Assembly (NCBI GenBank): GCA_964630705.1
Contig: CAZVZH010000003.1
Span: 1-64,000 of the forward strand
DNA from: M3007 sp964630705
GTDB lineage: Bacteria; Bacteroidota; Bacteroidia; Chitinophagales; Saprospiraceae
Direction: 5' to 3'
Length of the DNA stretch: 64,000 bases
In this document: piece by piece, positions 41,998 through 51,747 of the stretch
Layout of the letters: each line of letters begins with the position of its first letter
Position numbering within the stretch: position 1 is the stretch's first letter
The notes under the pieces: generated by a model
Database searches by the model: none
Told to the model about the DNA's origin: nothing
Seen by the model: the letters and a program-made list of their open reading frames with translations, nothing else
Program-made: the position numbers and the translations under genes

Positions 41998-43008
41998 CTA
42001 ATCCCGCAGCCACTCCAGCGCGCGCAAGATGCAGGGATCATCCGCTGCGGGCAGGTCGGGCACAAACTCCACCGCCTCATCTACCGGCACAAATTTGGTA
42101 TACACCCGCCCTTGCCGGTCGGCAAAATAGCTGACCGAAATCGACATGGTTACGCCTGCCGGCAAGGCTTTCCAATTGGTTTCCGTGACAAACCCGGCCG
42201 TGTGCTCGCCGAAAAAACGGGTATTGGGCCGGCCTTTGAAGGCCACCGCCACTACCTCGCCGGAGCTCACCGTATAGCGGCTGCACAGCACCGCCACCTG
42301 GGGCGGTTCGGCCAACGGGCATTGGTTGACGACGTCGGCCTGGAGCGCTTCGTTGTAAAACACGTCGCCGTCGGCGATTTTCCAGCTTGAAAAACGGTTG
42401 CCGGCAGCGTCCATCGAGCCGCCGATTTCGCCCTCGCCCAGGATGCTACCGATGCCGGCCAGCATGGGGAACATGTTGCCGCCGCCGTTGTAGCGCAGGT
42501 CGACAATCCATTGCAGGGCGCCTTGTTGTTGCAAACTGCACACGGCCGCCTGTATGGGCGCGGCCAGTTGGGCATTATTGCCCATGGGCATACCCGGCAG
42601 GCGCAGGTAGCCGGTTTGGTTGGGCAGCATGGCGTACTGAAACGGGTATTTGCCCGACTGGATGACGGCCCACACTTTCGGGTCGATGTGTTGCTGGTGT
42701 TCTTCCGGCTCTCCGTGGTACCAGGCGATGGGGCGGTTTTGAAGAAAAAAGCGCCCGTGGGCGTCTTTCAGTTCCCCAAGCAGGTAACTGAAGGCCGCGC
42801 GCAAATCCAGCGGTGTTTGAGCCTGTTCTGTCTGCCGGTTAATTTCTGCTTCTATGGTTTCCCAGTTGACCGTGTGCCGGTGCAGCGAAAAATCCTGTGC
42901 CTGCACCAGGGCGCTGTCGAGGCAGGCCCGCAGGCTGTCGGGCATTTGAGCGCTTGCCAGGGCGGCGAAGCCAAGAGCGCAGACAAAGGCAAACAATGTT
43001 TTCGGCAT
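41998..43008 (-). CDS. S41-family (C-terminal processing) peptidase
   Basis: 336 residues with a signal peptide (about 1-20). The catalytic region has IVDLRYNGGGNM, then YTVSSGEVVAVAFKG with the probable serine and lysine, followed by the FFGEHTAGF strand typical of S41 proteases. No PDZ domain is recognised, so it is a short secreted form. It lies 23 bp downstream of the LytTR regulator gene on the same strand. Confidence 0.9.
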   Translation of the reverse strand: MPKTLFAFVCALGFAALASAQMPDSLRACLDSALVQAQDFSLHRHTVNWETIEAEINRQTEQAQTPLDLRAAFSYLLGELKDAHGRFFLQNRPIAWYHGEPEEHQQHIDPKVWAVIQSGKYPFQYAMLPNQTGYLRLPGMPMGNNAQLAAPIQAAVCSLQQQGALQWIVDLRYNGGGNMFPMLAGIGSILGEGEIGGSMDAAGNRFSSWKIADGDVFYNEALQADVVNQCPLAEPPQVAVLCSRYTVSSGEVVAVAFKGRPNTRFFGEHTAGFVTETNWKALPAGVTMSISVSYFADRQGRVYTKFVPVDEAVEFVPDLPAADDPCILRALEWLRD

Positions 43009-43031
43009 AACCAGTAATTTTAAAACGGTTT

Positions 43032-43781
43032 CTATCCTCCCAGCCAGGTTTTAAACGCTCCTGCCCGGTCGCGGCTCACAAAAAAATCTTCGGGAGCGGG
43101 TGGGTCCACTTCCAGTTTGAGCCGGCCATTTAGGTGCGGGTGTATTTTTTGAATAGCATTGATCCGCAAGGTAACAGCCCGACTCACCCGAAAGTACAAT
43201 TGTGGTTGGAGCAGCTGCTCCAGTTCGTCGAGCGTATGATCGACGAAGTATTTTTTTCCGGAAAACAGGTGCGCCATGGTAAGTCCGTCGGAAGAGCGGA
43301 AAAAAGCGATGTCGCTGGTTTCGATAAAATTCAGGTGTTGCCCGGTTTTTACCAGGAAGCGCTCCTTGTAGCTGATTGGTTGAAAATGGCGCAGCAAGGC
43401 TTGCATTTCCACGGCCGGGCCGGGTTGCCGGCGCTCCTGCACCCGTTCGAGCGCTTTTTGCAGTTCGTCGGGGTCGACGGGTTTCAGCAGGTAATCCACG
43501 GCGTTTACTTTGAAGGCCTGTACCGCGTATTGGTCGAAGGCAGTGGTAAAAATCACCGGCGCCGGCACCTGCACCTGCCGGAAAATATCGAGGCTAAGCC
43601 CGTCGGCGATCTGAATGTCCATAAACACCAGATCGGGCGCCGGGAAGGTCCGCAGCCAGCGCACGGCGCCCTCCACGCTGTCGAGGGTTTCGAGAATGGT
43701 GCAGCCCGGCGCTTGCTGGCGCAGCAGTTTGCTCAGCTGGCGGGCGGCGGGCAGTTCGTCTTCGATGAGCAGGATATTCAT
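43032..43781 (-). CDS. LytTR-family response regulator
   Basis: 249 residues. An N-terminal receiver domain has the phospho-acceptor Asp in LVFMDIQIADG (about residue 54) and the Lys in LLKPVDPDEL. The C-terminal LytTR DNA-binding domain includes RFLVKTGQHLNFIETSDIAFF and YFRVSRAVTLRINAI. Its start overlaps the stop of the sensor kinase gene by 4 bp, so the two form one two-component system. Confidence 0.96.
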   Translation of the reverse strand: MNILLIEDELPAARQLSKLLRQQAPGCTILETLDSVEGAVRWLRTFPAPDLVFMDIQIADGLSLDIFRQVQVPAPVIFTTAFDQYAVQAFKVNAVDYLLKPVDPDELQKALERVQERRQPGPAVEMQALLRHFQPISYKERFLVKTGQHLNFIETSDIAFFRSSDGLTMAHLFSGKKYFVDHTLDELEQLLQPQLYFRVSRAVTLRINAIQKIHPHLNGRLKLEVDPPAPEDFFVSRDRAGAFKTWLGG

Positions 43782-44827
43782 GCGGGTTGAGCGTTGACAA
43801 GGGGCAGCAAAACGGTAAAATAGTCGCGCGATACGATCACTTCCACCTCCCGGTCGGTGAGCATGCGGTAGCGCGCGCGGATGTTTTCCAGACCGACGCC
43901 GGTGGAATCCATTACCTGGTTTTTGCGCTGCAGTTTGTTGCGCACCACCAGGTGACCGTTTTCTTTGAACAGTTCGATGGTCAGCGGTTTTTCGGTGGAA
44001 ATCACATTGTGTTTGATGGCGTTTTCAAACAGCATTTGCAGGGTGAGCGGCACGATGGCGCTGTCGGCTTCGCCGTTGAGGTTGGAAAGCCGCACCTGGA
44101 GGTTGTCGCCAAAACGTTCATTGAGTAAAAAAACGTAGCTGCGCAAAAACTCCAGTTCCTCGGCCAATGGGATGATACGGGCTTCCCGGCTCTCCAGCAC
44201 GTAGCGGTATACTTTGCTGAGCTGTTGCACGAAACGCACGGCCTTGTCGGGGTCTTCTGGAATGAGGTATACCAACGTATTCAGGCTGTTGAACAGGAAA
44301 TGGGGGTTCACCTGGTTGCGCAGGCCCTCGAGTTGCGACTCTACGTTTTGCCGCTCCAGCTGGGCTTTTTCGGCGACGGCGGTTTGCAATTGTAGGTAAA
44401 ACGACAAGACCTCGTAGGTGGCGATCACCAGGGCAGACACCATCAGCGCAGCAATGAACTCCACGATCGGCTGGGGCTTGTCCGGATGGCTGGGAATCAA
44501 TACCTGAAACAAGTAATCGAGCGTAAATTTGATCAGCAGGTCGACCACCACAAACGCCAGCAGCATCCAGGCGAGGCGTTTGCCGATGTCGCGCATGGCC
44601 GGATAACGTTTTTTTACCTGGTAGTACGTCCAGCGCAGGGTGTACCAAAAAACGCCCGTATACACAAACGACATGGGGATGCAAACGCTCAAAAAGCCCC
44701 AGTCGCCGCGCTCGTAATAATCGTTGAACAAGAGCAACGAAATGAGCAGGCTGGCCAACGGCCAACCGATCAGCACAACCAGCCGGTCGTCGAATCCGGT
44801 CACTTCCCGAAAACATTTTTTGCTCAT
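43778..44827 (-). CDS. LytS-type membrane sensor histidine kinase
   Basis: 349 residues from ATG 44827; the longer frame overlaps the TonB receptor gene. Four transmembrane helices fill about 14-150. The conserved NPHFLFNSLN contains the phosphorylated His, and the C-terminal ATPase part has FENAIKHNVI and GVGLENIRARY. No extracellular sensor domain is seen, so the signal is probably membrane-borne. It is encoded just downstream of a TonB-dependent receptor. Confidence 0.95.
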   Translation of the reverse strand: MSKKCFREVTGFDDRLVVLIGWPLASLLISLLLFNDYYERGDWGFLSVCIPMSFVYTGVFWYTLRWTYYQVKKRYPAMRDIGKRLAWMLLAFVVVDLLIKFTLDYLFQVLIPSHPDKPQPIVEFIAALMVSALVIATYEVLSFYLQLQTAVAEKAQLERQNVESQLEGLRNQVNPHFLFNSLNTLVYLIPEDPDKAVRFVQQLSKVYRYVLESREARIIPLAEELEFLRSYVFLLNERFGDNLQVRLSNLNGEADSAIVPLTLQMLFENAIKHNVISTEKPLTIELFKENGHLVVRNKLQRKNQVMDSTGVGLENIRARYRMLTDREVEVIVSRDYFTVLLPLVNAQPA

Positions 44828-44910
44828 GGCGCGCGGTATTGAAAGGTAAAAGTAAGAAGTTGTTGGAGTTAGAGCATGTTGGGAGGGCGCCGCCGGCAGT
44901 TTGGCTGTTG

Positions 44911-47313
44911 CTAAAACTCTACCCGGTACAAAATATCCGGGAAAAAGCCGATTTGGTTGAGGCGGCCGATTTCCTCTCGCACAGTATTGTAGCGCATGGC
45001 GAAGATGTTTTGGCGGTTGGTCACATTCTGGAAATCGAGGAAAAAAGTTTGCGAAAGTTTGCGCCGTGCACTGTTCAACCGGAAGCCGATTTTCACATCC
45101 CAGCGGAAATACGCGTCGAGGCGCTGGCTGAATGCCTGGTTTTCGAACGTTACTTCTTCGCCGGCAGCGCGGCTGGCTTCCAGGTTGATGGGGGTGTAGG
45201 GGCGGCCGCCGGCGGCAGTCAGCTTGGTGTCGAGTGTGAGAAAACGGCGGCCCGATTTGCCCAGCGGAAACTCCCGCCCGGCCAGGGCGTTGGCTACATA
45301 GCGGCCGTTGAACGCGGTGTTCCGCTCGACGCCGTCGGAACCTTTGTACTTCGAGTCGAACAGGCTCAGGGTAAACAAGCCGTACCAGCCCTGGCTGAAA
45401 AATTTCTCCACCGTGAGTTCCACGCCGAGGTTGCGGCCGCTGCCAGCGTTCACCAACGAACCCCGCTCGGGGAAAACGAAGTCGTCGCCAGCGTTCAGAA
45501 TCGAAAAACTCGAGGCATAGGCATCCACCGGCACATCCGACAGCCACTGGTAATACGCTTCGGTTTTAACCCGCCAGTTGGCGCCAGGTTTGAAATCATA
45601 ACCCAGGATCAGGTGTTGGCTGCGGGTAAAGCCCAAGCCTTTGTTGCTCGCAACCGTAGAACCGTCGGGCAACTGCTCGCGGTACAGGAATACCGGCAAG
45701 GGCTGGTTTTGATGGTGCATGCCGTAGCCCAGGCTGAGCGTGTTTTTCGGCGCCAGCTGCCAGTTGAGCGCGGCCCGGGGCTCCAGCGCAACGTCTTCCG
45801 ACTCGTCGAAATACATGCCGTGCAAGCCGCCGTTGAGGGTCAACCGTTCGCTGAGGCGGTACTGTGCCTGTCCGTAGGCCTCGTACAGGCCGAAAGCGCC
45901 GCTGAAATCGCGCTGCCGCCACCAATCGGGTTTGCCGTCGGCATCAAAGTCGGGGGTGTTGAAACGGGTGTCGAAACGGCTGTCGATGGAAAATATTTGC
46001 GCCAGGATTCCTGCGCGCAGCGTCAGCCGGTTGTTGATTTTCGAATTATAGTAAGAGGAAAGGCGGTAAGTGAGGCCGTCATCATCGACATCGTTGGTGC
46101 GAAAGGGGGCGCCGTCGTCGATCACCAGATCGTCTGATTGGTAGGTGTTGCCCGAATAGGAAGCGGAGAGCACCGTGCGGACATAAGTTTTGTCGTTCAG
46201 CAGCCAGCTGTGTTTGAGGCCGAGCACGCCAAAACGGGAGGTAGTGTAGGCATTCTCTTCCGGGTTGGCAAACAGGTCGGTCGTGTCGATCTCGGCAGCC
46301 AGAAAATCGATCGAACTTTCGCCGGCAATGCCGAACAGCGAAAACCGACCCGCCCGCGTGTTGCCGAAGTCGGCATTAAAACTCAGGTCTTTGTACTTCG
46401 GTGTCGCTGCTGTGCCGATATTCAGGCCTGCCGCCGCCGCCACCTCGGTGAACGAATGCCGGTAGGCGACGACAAACGAGCCGTTGTTTTTTCGGTTGAG
46501 CGGCCCTTCGATCATGCCTTCCAACCCCGAAAACGCGCCGAGCTGGCCCGTAAATTCGAAGCGCTCCTGGTTGCCTGTGCGCAGGGCAATGTCGAACACG
46601 CCGGCGGTGGCGTTGCCATATTCGGAAGGGAAGGCGCCGGTCAGGAAATCGGAGGTAGCGATCATGTTGGGGTTGAGCGCCGACACAGGGCCGCCCGTCG
46701 TGCCCAGGGTGCTGTAGTGGTTGGGGTTGGGGATCGGGATACCCTCCAGGCGCCAGAGCACGCCAGTGGGCGAGTTGCCACGGATGATGATATCGTTGCG
46801 GGCATCGTTGTTGGCGGCTACGCCGGCGAAATTGGCCACGAGCTTGGCTACGTCGTTGCGGCCGCCGGAATAGCGCAACACCTGCTCGGTGTCGAATTGA
46901 CGGGCGCTCACGGTGGCCAGTTCATTTACGGGTTTGTCTTTGTCGGCCCGGCCGTTGATGACCACCTCGCCCAGGGAAGAGAAGGCTTCCTGAAGGCGCA
47001 GTTGGAGTTGGACCTCCTTGCCAGCCGTAACGAGAATGTTAGGCGCCGTGAGCGGCTCGTAGCCCAGGTAGGTGATGCGGAGCACATGGCGACCCACGGG
47101 CACTTCCGTCAGCGCAAAGCGGCCGTCGGCATCGGTCATGGCGCCGCCGGCCGGTTGGCCGGATGCATCCAGGCGCTGCACCGTAGCGCCGATCAGCGGC
47201 AGTTCCGACTGCTGGTCGAGCACAACGCCGCGAATGGTTTGGTTTTGAGCGCCTAACCACCCGGGGATCAGGAAAAAAGGTGTAAGTAAGACTACAAACA
47301 GGGACGTTTTCAT
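44911..47313 (-). CDS. TonB-dependent receptor
   Basis: 800 residues from ATG 47313 (MKTSLFVVLLTPFFLIPGWLG signal peptide); the longer frame adds 51 residues of no merit. An N-terminal carboxypeptidase-like domain (about 25-105) is followed by the plug (VNELATVSARQFD, NDIIIRGNSPTGVLWRLEG) and a 22-strand type barrel ending in the aromatic residue of YRVEF. It would import a bulky nutrient or metal complex through the outer membrane. The LytS/LytT genes downstream and MarR gene upstream may control it. Confidence 0.95.
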   Translation of the reverse strand: MKTSLFVVLLTPFFLIPGWLGAQNQTIRGVVLDQQSELPLIGATVQRLDASGQPAGGAMTDADGRFALTEVPVGRHVLRITYLGYEPLTAPNILVTAGKEVQLQLRLQEAFSSLGEVVINGRADKDKPVNELATVSARQFDTEQVLRYSGGRNDVAKLVANFAGVAANNDARNDIIIRGNSPTGVLWRLEGIPIPNPNHYSTLGTTGGPVSALNPNMIATSDFLTGAFPSEYGNATAGVFDIALRTGNQERFEFTGQLGAFSGLEGMIEGPLNRKNNGSFVVAYRHSFTEVAAAAGLNIGTAATPKYKDLSFNADFGNTRAGRFSLFGIAGESSIDFLAAEIDTTDLFANPEENAYTTSRFGVLGLKHSWLLNDKTYVRTVLSASYSGNTYQSDDLVIDDGAPFRTNDVDDDGLTYRLSSYYNSKINNRLTLRAGILAQIFSIDSRFDTRFNTPDFDADGKPDWWRQRDFSGAFGLYEAYGQAQYRLSERLTLNGGLHGMYFDESEDVALEPRAALNWQLAPKNTLSLGYGMHHQNQPLPVFLYREQLPDGSTVASNKGLGFTRSQHLILGYDFKPGANWRVKTEAYYQWLSDVPVDAYASSFSILNAGDDFVFPERGSLVNAGSGRNLGVELTVEKFFSQGWYGLFTLSLFDSKYKGSDGVERNTAFNGRYVANALAGREFPLGKSGRRFLTLDTKLTAAGGRPYTPINLEASRAAGEEVTFENQAFSQRLDAYFRWDVKIGFRLNSARRKLSQTFFLDFQNVTNRQNIFAMRYNTVREEIGRLNQIGFFPDILYRVEF

Positions 47314-47486
47314 TGTCAAAAATTTAGTGGATACAGGTTGTTTCTGTTGACAAGACAAACGTCTGGCGATAACTGTCCTCAAAAAAACCCTTTCCCGTGA
47401 ACCGTCGTAGAAAAGGGTTGAACCGCCCATTGGCGGGGGCGAATACATTCGGCGTTTTTTAAACAAAAACGCTCGTTGCGTATTTT

Positions 47487-47508
47487 AATGTAAGTACATT
47501 TATATTTG
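47487..47508 (+). promoter_or_regulatory. MarR gene promoter with palindromic operator
   Basis: TATATTTG at 47501-47508 is an exact TAnnTTTG box five bases before the MarR ATG. A perfect dyad AATGTA-AG-TACATT at 47487-47500 sits directly upstream, with a TTG at 47476-47478. The dyad would block RNA polymerase if bound, which suggests autoregulation. Confidence 0.65.
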
Positions 47509-47512
47509 CGTC

Positions 47513-47968
47513 ATGATTATTGAAGCCGAACTCAAAAGTACCAAACCCATGCCGCCCCGCCAGCGGGCTCTCCTAAACATATTATTCACGGCCAGCTGGT
47601 TGAATTGCCAGTTGCAGCGCCAGTTGCGCACCTTCAACCTCTCCCTTCCCCAGTACAACATTCTCCGTATTTTGAACGGCAGTGTGCCGAACGGTTTGTC
47701 GGTACTCGACATCAAAGGCCGCATGATCGATCGCAGCAGCAATGTCAGCCGTTTGGTGGAAAAGCTCCGGGAAAGCGGATATGTCGAGCGGATACCCGCC
47801 AAAGACGACCGGCGCATGGTAGTGGTAACGATTTCCGAATCGGGCAAAAAGCTGCTGACCGAGATCAATGCCGACGGCTTTACTGATACCTCCAAGATGC
47901 CCGGCGGCAAACTCAGCGAGACGGAAGCTGCCGACCTGGCTTACCTGCTCGATAAATTCCGGGACTAA
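47513..47968 (+). CDS. MarR-family transcriptional regulator
   Basis: 151 residues. The winged helix-turn-helix includes LSLPQYNILRIL, LDIKGRMIDRSSNVSRLVEKL and the wing RIPAKDDRRMVVVTIS. It probably dimerises and represses genes from the palindrome before its own start, and perhaps the divergent TonB receptor gene 200 bp away. Ligand unknown. It ends 4 bp from the convergent rlmN stop. Confidence 0.93.
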   Translation: MIIEAELKSTKPMPPRQRALLNILFTASWLNCQLQRQLRTFNLSLPQYNILRILNGSVPNGLSVLDIKGRMIDRSSNVSRLVEKLRESGYVERIPAKDDRRMVVVTISESGKKLLTEINADGFTDTSKMPGGKLSETEAADLAYLLDKFRD

Positions 47969-47972
47969 GAGC

Positions 47973-49016
47973 CTACTTGTTCGCCAGCTGCCCGCAAGCG
48001 GCATCGATGTCTTTCCCCCGGCTGCGGCGCACCGTGATAGTCACGCCGTTTTTGGCCAGGTAGGCGGCAAAGGCGTTCAGACGCTCTTCCCCCGATTTGG
48101 TAAACGGCGCCCCGTCGATGGGGTTGTATTCGATGATGTTTACCCGCACCGGGAATTTACGGCGGCACAAGCGCAGGAGTTTTTGCGCGTCTTCCGGGCT
48201 GTCGTTGAAGCGTTCGAACGCGATGTATTCGTACGAAATCCGGTTTTTTGTTTTACGGTAAAAATACTCCAGGGCTTCCATCAGGGTTTCCAGATGGTTG
48301 CTTTCGTTGATGGGCATGATCTCGTTGCGCTTGGCGTCGTCGGCGGCGTGCAGGCTGAGCGCCAGGTTGCTGCGAAACTGGTCGTCGGCCAGCTGCCGAA
48401 TCATTTTGGCTATGCCGGCGGTGCTCACTGTAATCCGGCGCGCCGACATGCCCAGCCCCAGGGGCGGGGCAGCGGTAATCCGGGCGATGCTTTCCAAGGT
48501 GTTCGCATAGGTCAGCAGGGGTTCTCCCATGCCCATGTACACGATATTGGTGATCGGGCGGCCGAAAGCTTGTTCGCATTGGCGGTTGACCAACGCTACC
48601 TGGTCGTAAATCTCGTAGGCTTCGAGGTTGCGCTTGCGGCCCATGCGGCCGGTGGCGCAAAACGCACAGGTAAGGCTGCAACCCACTTGCGTGCTCACAC
48701 ACACGGTATAGCGTTCGTCTTCTGGCACCGGAATGAGTACGCTTTCGATGCGGTGCCCGTCGTGGGTGATCCAGCGGGATTTGATGGTGCCGTCGGCGCT
48801 GTGCTGCACGGCGTCTTCGCGCAGGGTGTGCAGGCTGAATTCGGCGGCAAGCCGCTGGCGCAGGGCTTTGGACAGGTTGGTCATGTCGGCCAGGTCGGTG
48901 GCCGACTTGGCCCACAACCATTCGTAGAGCTGGCCGGCCCGGAAGCGGGGTTCGTTCCAGCCAGCGAAAAGGGTTTCGAGTTCGGGGAGGGGGAGGGTGC
49001 GGAGGTCGCGTTGCAT
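47973..49016 (-). CDS. rlmN: 23S rRNA/tRNA adenine-C2 methyltransferase RlmN
   Basis: 347 residues, normal length. The radical-SAM motif is in GCSLTCAFCATG. GMGEPLLTY and the C-terminal RRSRGKDIDAACGQL, with its catalytic cysteine, are also conserved. It methylates A2503 of 23S rRNA and A37 of some tRNAs. The start ATG at 49016 matches the family N-terminus. Confidence 0.97.
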   Translation of the reverse strand: MQRDLRTLPLPELETLFAGWNEPRFRAGQLYEWLWAKSATDLADMTNLSKALRQRLAAEFSLHTLREDAVQHSADGTIKSRWITHDGHRIESVLIPVPEDERYTVCVSTQVGCSLTCAFCATGRMGRKRNLEAYEIYDQVALVNRQCEQAFGRPITNIVYMGMGEPLLTYANTLESIARITAAPPLGLGMSARRITVSTAGIAKMIRQLADDQFRSNLALSLHAADDAKRNEIMPINESNHLETLMEALEYFYRKTKNRISYEYIAFERFNDSPEDAQKLLRLCRRKFPVRVNIIEYNPIDGAPFTKSGEERLNAFAAYLAKNGVTITVRRSRGKDIDAACGQLANK

Positions 49017-49109
49017 GGTTCAAAATTACGAAATCAACCGTTCACCCATCGGGTATAATTTCCTGCTTAAATGTTTGATGAAGTACGGGGTATTAAACTT
49101 TAACCAGCG

Positions 49110-49241
49110 CTACCGCTCGATTAACAGGTCAATTTCACGCATGTTGCTGCCTTGCCAAAAATAGAAGGCCGGCGGCGCCGCAGCATGGAGGTTTTGCTTG
49201 AGCAATTCGACGATCACCATGTTTTCAATCAACGCTGTGTA
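49110..49241 (-). pseudogene. Remnant of an AAA/DUF4143 ATPase gene
   Basis: The 262-bp gap between ftsK and rlmN contains a short frame reading ALIENMVIVELLKQN, then FYFWQGSNMREIDLLIER and a stop. It aligns with the DUF4143 part of the protein encoded at 27391-28548 (ALFENLILNELLKK ... LYFWRESSGREIDVLID). Only about 43 codons are left, with an upstream stop codon, no ATPase domain and no final EIKSG segment. I read it as a decayed copy. Confidence 0.75.
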
Positions 49242-49278
49242 AATTCGGAATCAAAATCCAAAAACACATAAGTGCATA

Positions 49279-51747
49279 TTACCGTCCGCTGCGCGCCCGT
49301 AGTTCAACTAAAAAGCGCTCCAGCTCGGCGCTGTCGTAATACAATACCTCGCGGGGTTTGGAGCCTTCGGCCGGCCCTACGATGCCCAGGCCTTCCAATT
49401 GGTCCATGATCCGGCCGGCGCGGTTGTAGCCGAGTTTGAGCCGGCGCTGAATCATGCTGGTGGAGCCGTGCTGGGTTTCGACCACCAGGCGGGCGGCGTC
49501 TTCGAGCATGTCGTCGAGGTCGGCCAGGCTGACCTGTTTGGAGCTGCCCTCGTCGCTGTCGCCATGAAATTCGGGCAGGAAAAACGGCTCGGGGAAGCCG
49601 GTTTGGTTGGCGATAAACTCGATGACGTGGTCCACCTCCGGCGTGTCGATAAACGCCGATTGCAGGCGCACCACATCGCCGCCCACGGAAAGCAGCATGT
49701 CGCCTTTGCCCGTCAGCTGGTCGGCGCCGCCGGCATCGAGAATGGTGCGGCTGTCGACTTTCGATACCACTTTGTAAGCGATGCGCGCCGGGAAGTTGGC
49801 TTTGATCACACCAGTGATGATGTTGACCGAAGGGCGCTGGGTAGCGATGATGAGGTGAATACCCACCGCGCGGGAGAGCTGGGCCAGGCGGCCGATGGGC
49901 AGCTCCACTTCCTTGCCGGCAGTCATGATCAGGTCGGCAAATTCATCGATCACCAGCACGATGTAAGGCATAAAGCGGTGGCCTTTGTTGGGGTTGAGCC
50001 TCCGGGCGACGAATTTGGTGTTGTACTCGGCGATGTTGCGCACTTCGGCTGTTTTGAGCAGGTCGTAGCGCGATTCCATCTCGATGATCAGCGAATTGAG
50101 CGTTTGCACCACCTTGGTGGTTTCGGTGACGATCGGCTCCGTTTGATCGGGCAAAAAACCCAAAAAGTGGTTTTCCAGCCGGGCGTAGGGGAACAGCTCC
50201 ACCTTTTTCGGGTCGATCAGGATGAGTTTGACCTGCGAGGGGTGTTTTTTATAGAGCAGGGAGTTGAGAATCACGTTGATACCCACCGATTTGCCCTGGC
50301 CCGTAGCGCCGGCGATGAGGAGGTGGGGCATTTTGGTGAGGTCGGCTACGAACACTTCGTTTTGGATGTTTTTGCCCAGGGCAATGGGCAATTCCATTTT
50401 GGCGCGTTTAAAGCGTTCGTCCATCAACACTTCGCGCATACCCACGGTCTGGCGTTTTTTATTGGGCACTTCGATGCCGATGGTGCCTTTGCCGGGGATG
50501 GGCGCGATGATGCGAATGCCCAGGGCCGAGAGGTTGAGGGCGATGTCGTCTTCCAGGTTTTTGATTTTGGAAATCCGGATACCCCGCGCCGGCACGATTT
50601 CGTACAGCGTCACCGTAGGGCCGATAGTGGCCTTGATCTTCTCGATGTCGATCTTGAAGTTCATCAGCGTGGCCAGAATCTGGTTTTTGTTGTGTTCCAG
50701 TTCGTCGCGGTCGATCTCCAGGTGGGTGTTGTCGTACTCGTGCAGGAGCTGGAGGTGGGGGTATTCGTAGTGCGAGAGTTCGAGGGTAGGGTCGTAGGGT
50801 TCGCTGAGGTTGGGGTTGTCTTCCTGGATGATTTCCACGGGCGGTTTGTAGGCATCGGCTTCATCGGGCAGCACAGGGGTGGGCGCCGGGGGCAGGTTGA
50901 TTTCCAGTTCGGTGTTGTCGGCCGGGCTGTCTTTTTTTGCCGGAGCGTCGTCGTCGAACAGGGCGCTTTTTTTACTCAGGTCGAAGGCCATTTGGCCGCC
51001 GGCCGGCACGGAGGCTTTTTCGGCTTCGACAGGGCGGGCAATTTGAATTTCCTGGTCATCGGCCGACAAAACCGTTTCTACGGTTTGGCCGGTGGAAATC
51101 CCAGGTTTGGGGATGCGGATGCGTTTGCCGTATTCGCCGCTGAGCAGGTCGCGCCAGGCGCGTTTGGTTTCGTAAATAAATTTTCTCCAGGTGAAATCGG
51201 ACAAGTCGGGGTTGTTGTTCCAAACAAACACCGCTACCAGCGCGAACACCAACAAAGCCAGGGTGCCCGGTATGCCCAAAAATTTCTGCACCCACTCGCT
51301 CACGGCCTGCCCGAACACGCCGCCCACCGGAAACTCCATCAACTGGAAAAAAAACGAGGCGACGACCGAAACGATCACCATCCAGATCGCCGTGCGCCGC
51401 AACGTAGCGGTCAGGTGGCTCATCGGCGCGCGGCGTATCAGGCCCAGCCCGTACTGGTACAGCAAATACACAAAACCGAACGAGGCCACGCCGAAACCCC
51501 AGTAAATAATGCTGTCGGCCAAATACGCGCCAAGCCGGCCCAGCCAGTTGTCGACCTCCACATCGCCCAGGAACATTTCCCAGGAAAACCGGAATACGAT
51601 GTCGTGGTCGTTTTGCCAGGTAAAAAAATACGAGGTGAAAGCGATCAGGAAATAAAAAGACAGGAACAGCAAGAACATCCCGAGCAGTTTCGAGAGGCGC
51701 TCATTGTCGAAGTTCAGGCTTCCTTGTCCGCGTTTGCTCTTGGCCAT
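49279..51747 (-). CDS. ftsK: DNA translocase FtsK
   Basis: 822 residues. Four to five N-terminal membrane helices (about 20-190) lead to a Pro/acidic linker (about 240-330). The motor domain has Walker A GATGQGKSVGIN and the Walker B region IVLVIDEFADL. The C-terminal gamma domain with LGYNRAGRIMDQLEGLGIVG reads orienting sequences. It moves chromosome dimers at the septum for XerCD recombination. Length and layout are standard. Confidence 0.97.
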   Translation of the reverse strand: MAKSKRGQGSLNFDNERLSKLLGMFLLFLSFYFLIAFTSYFFTWQNDHDIVFRFSWEMFLGDVEVDNWLGRLGAYLADSIIYWGFGVASFGFVYLLYQYGLGLIRRAPMSHLTATLRRTAIWMVIVSVVASFFFQLMEFPVGGVFGQAVSEWVQKFLGIPGTLALLVFALVAVFVWNNNPDLSDFTWRKFIYETKRAWRDLLSGEYGKRIRIPKPGISTGQTVETVLSADDQEIQIARPVEAEKASVPAGGQMAFDLSKKSALFDDDAPAKKDSPADNTELEINLPPAPTPVLPDEADAYKPPVEIIQEDNPNLSEPYDPTLELSHYEYPHLQLLHEYDNTHLEIDRDELEHNKNQILATLMNFKIDIEKIKATIGPTVTLYEIVPARGIRISKIKNLEDDIALNLSALGIRIIAPIPGKGTIGIEVPNKKRQTVGMREVLMDERFKRAKMELPIALGKNIQNEVFVADLTKMPHLLIAGATGQGKSVGINVILNSLLYKKHPSQVKLILIDPKKVELFPYARLENHFLGFLPDQTEPIVTETTKVVQTLNSLIIEMESRYDLLKTAEVRNIAEYNTKFVARRLNPNKGHRFMPYIVLVIDEFADLIMTAGKEVELPIGRLAQLSRAVGIHLIIATQRPSVNIITGVIKANFPARIAYKVVSKVDSRTILDAGGADQLTGKGDMLLSVGGDVVRLQSAFIDTPEVDHVIEFIANQTGFPEPFFLPEFHGDSDEGSSKQVSLADLDDMLEDAARLVVETQHGSTSMIQRRLKLGYNRAGRIMDQLEGLGIVGPAEGSKPREVLYYDSAELERFLVELRARSGR

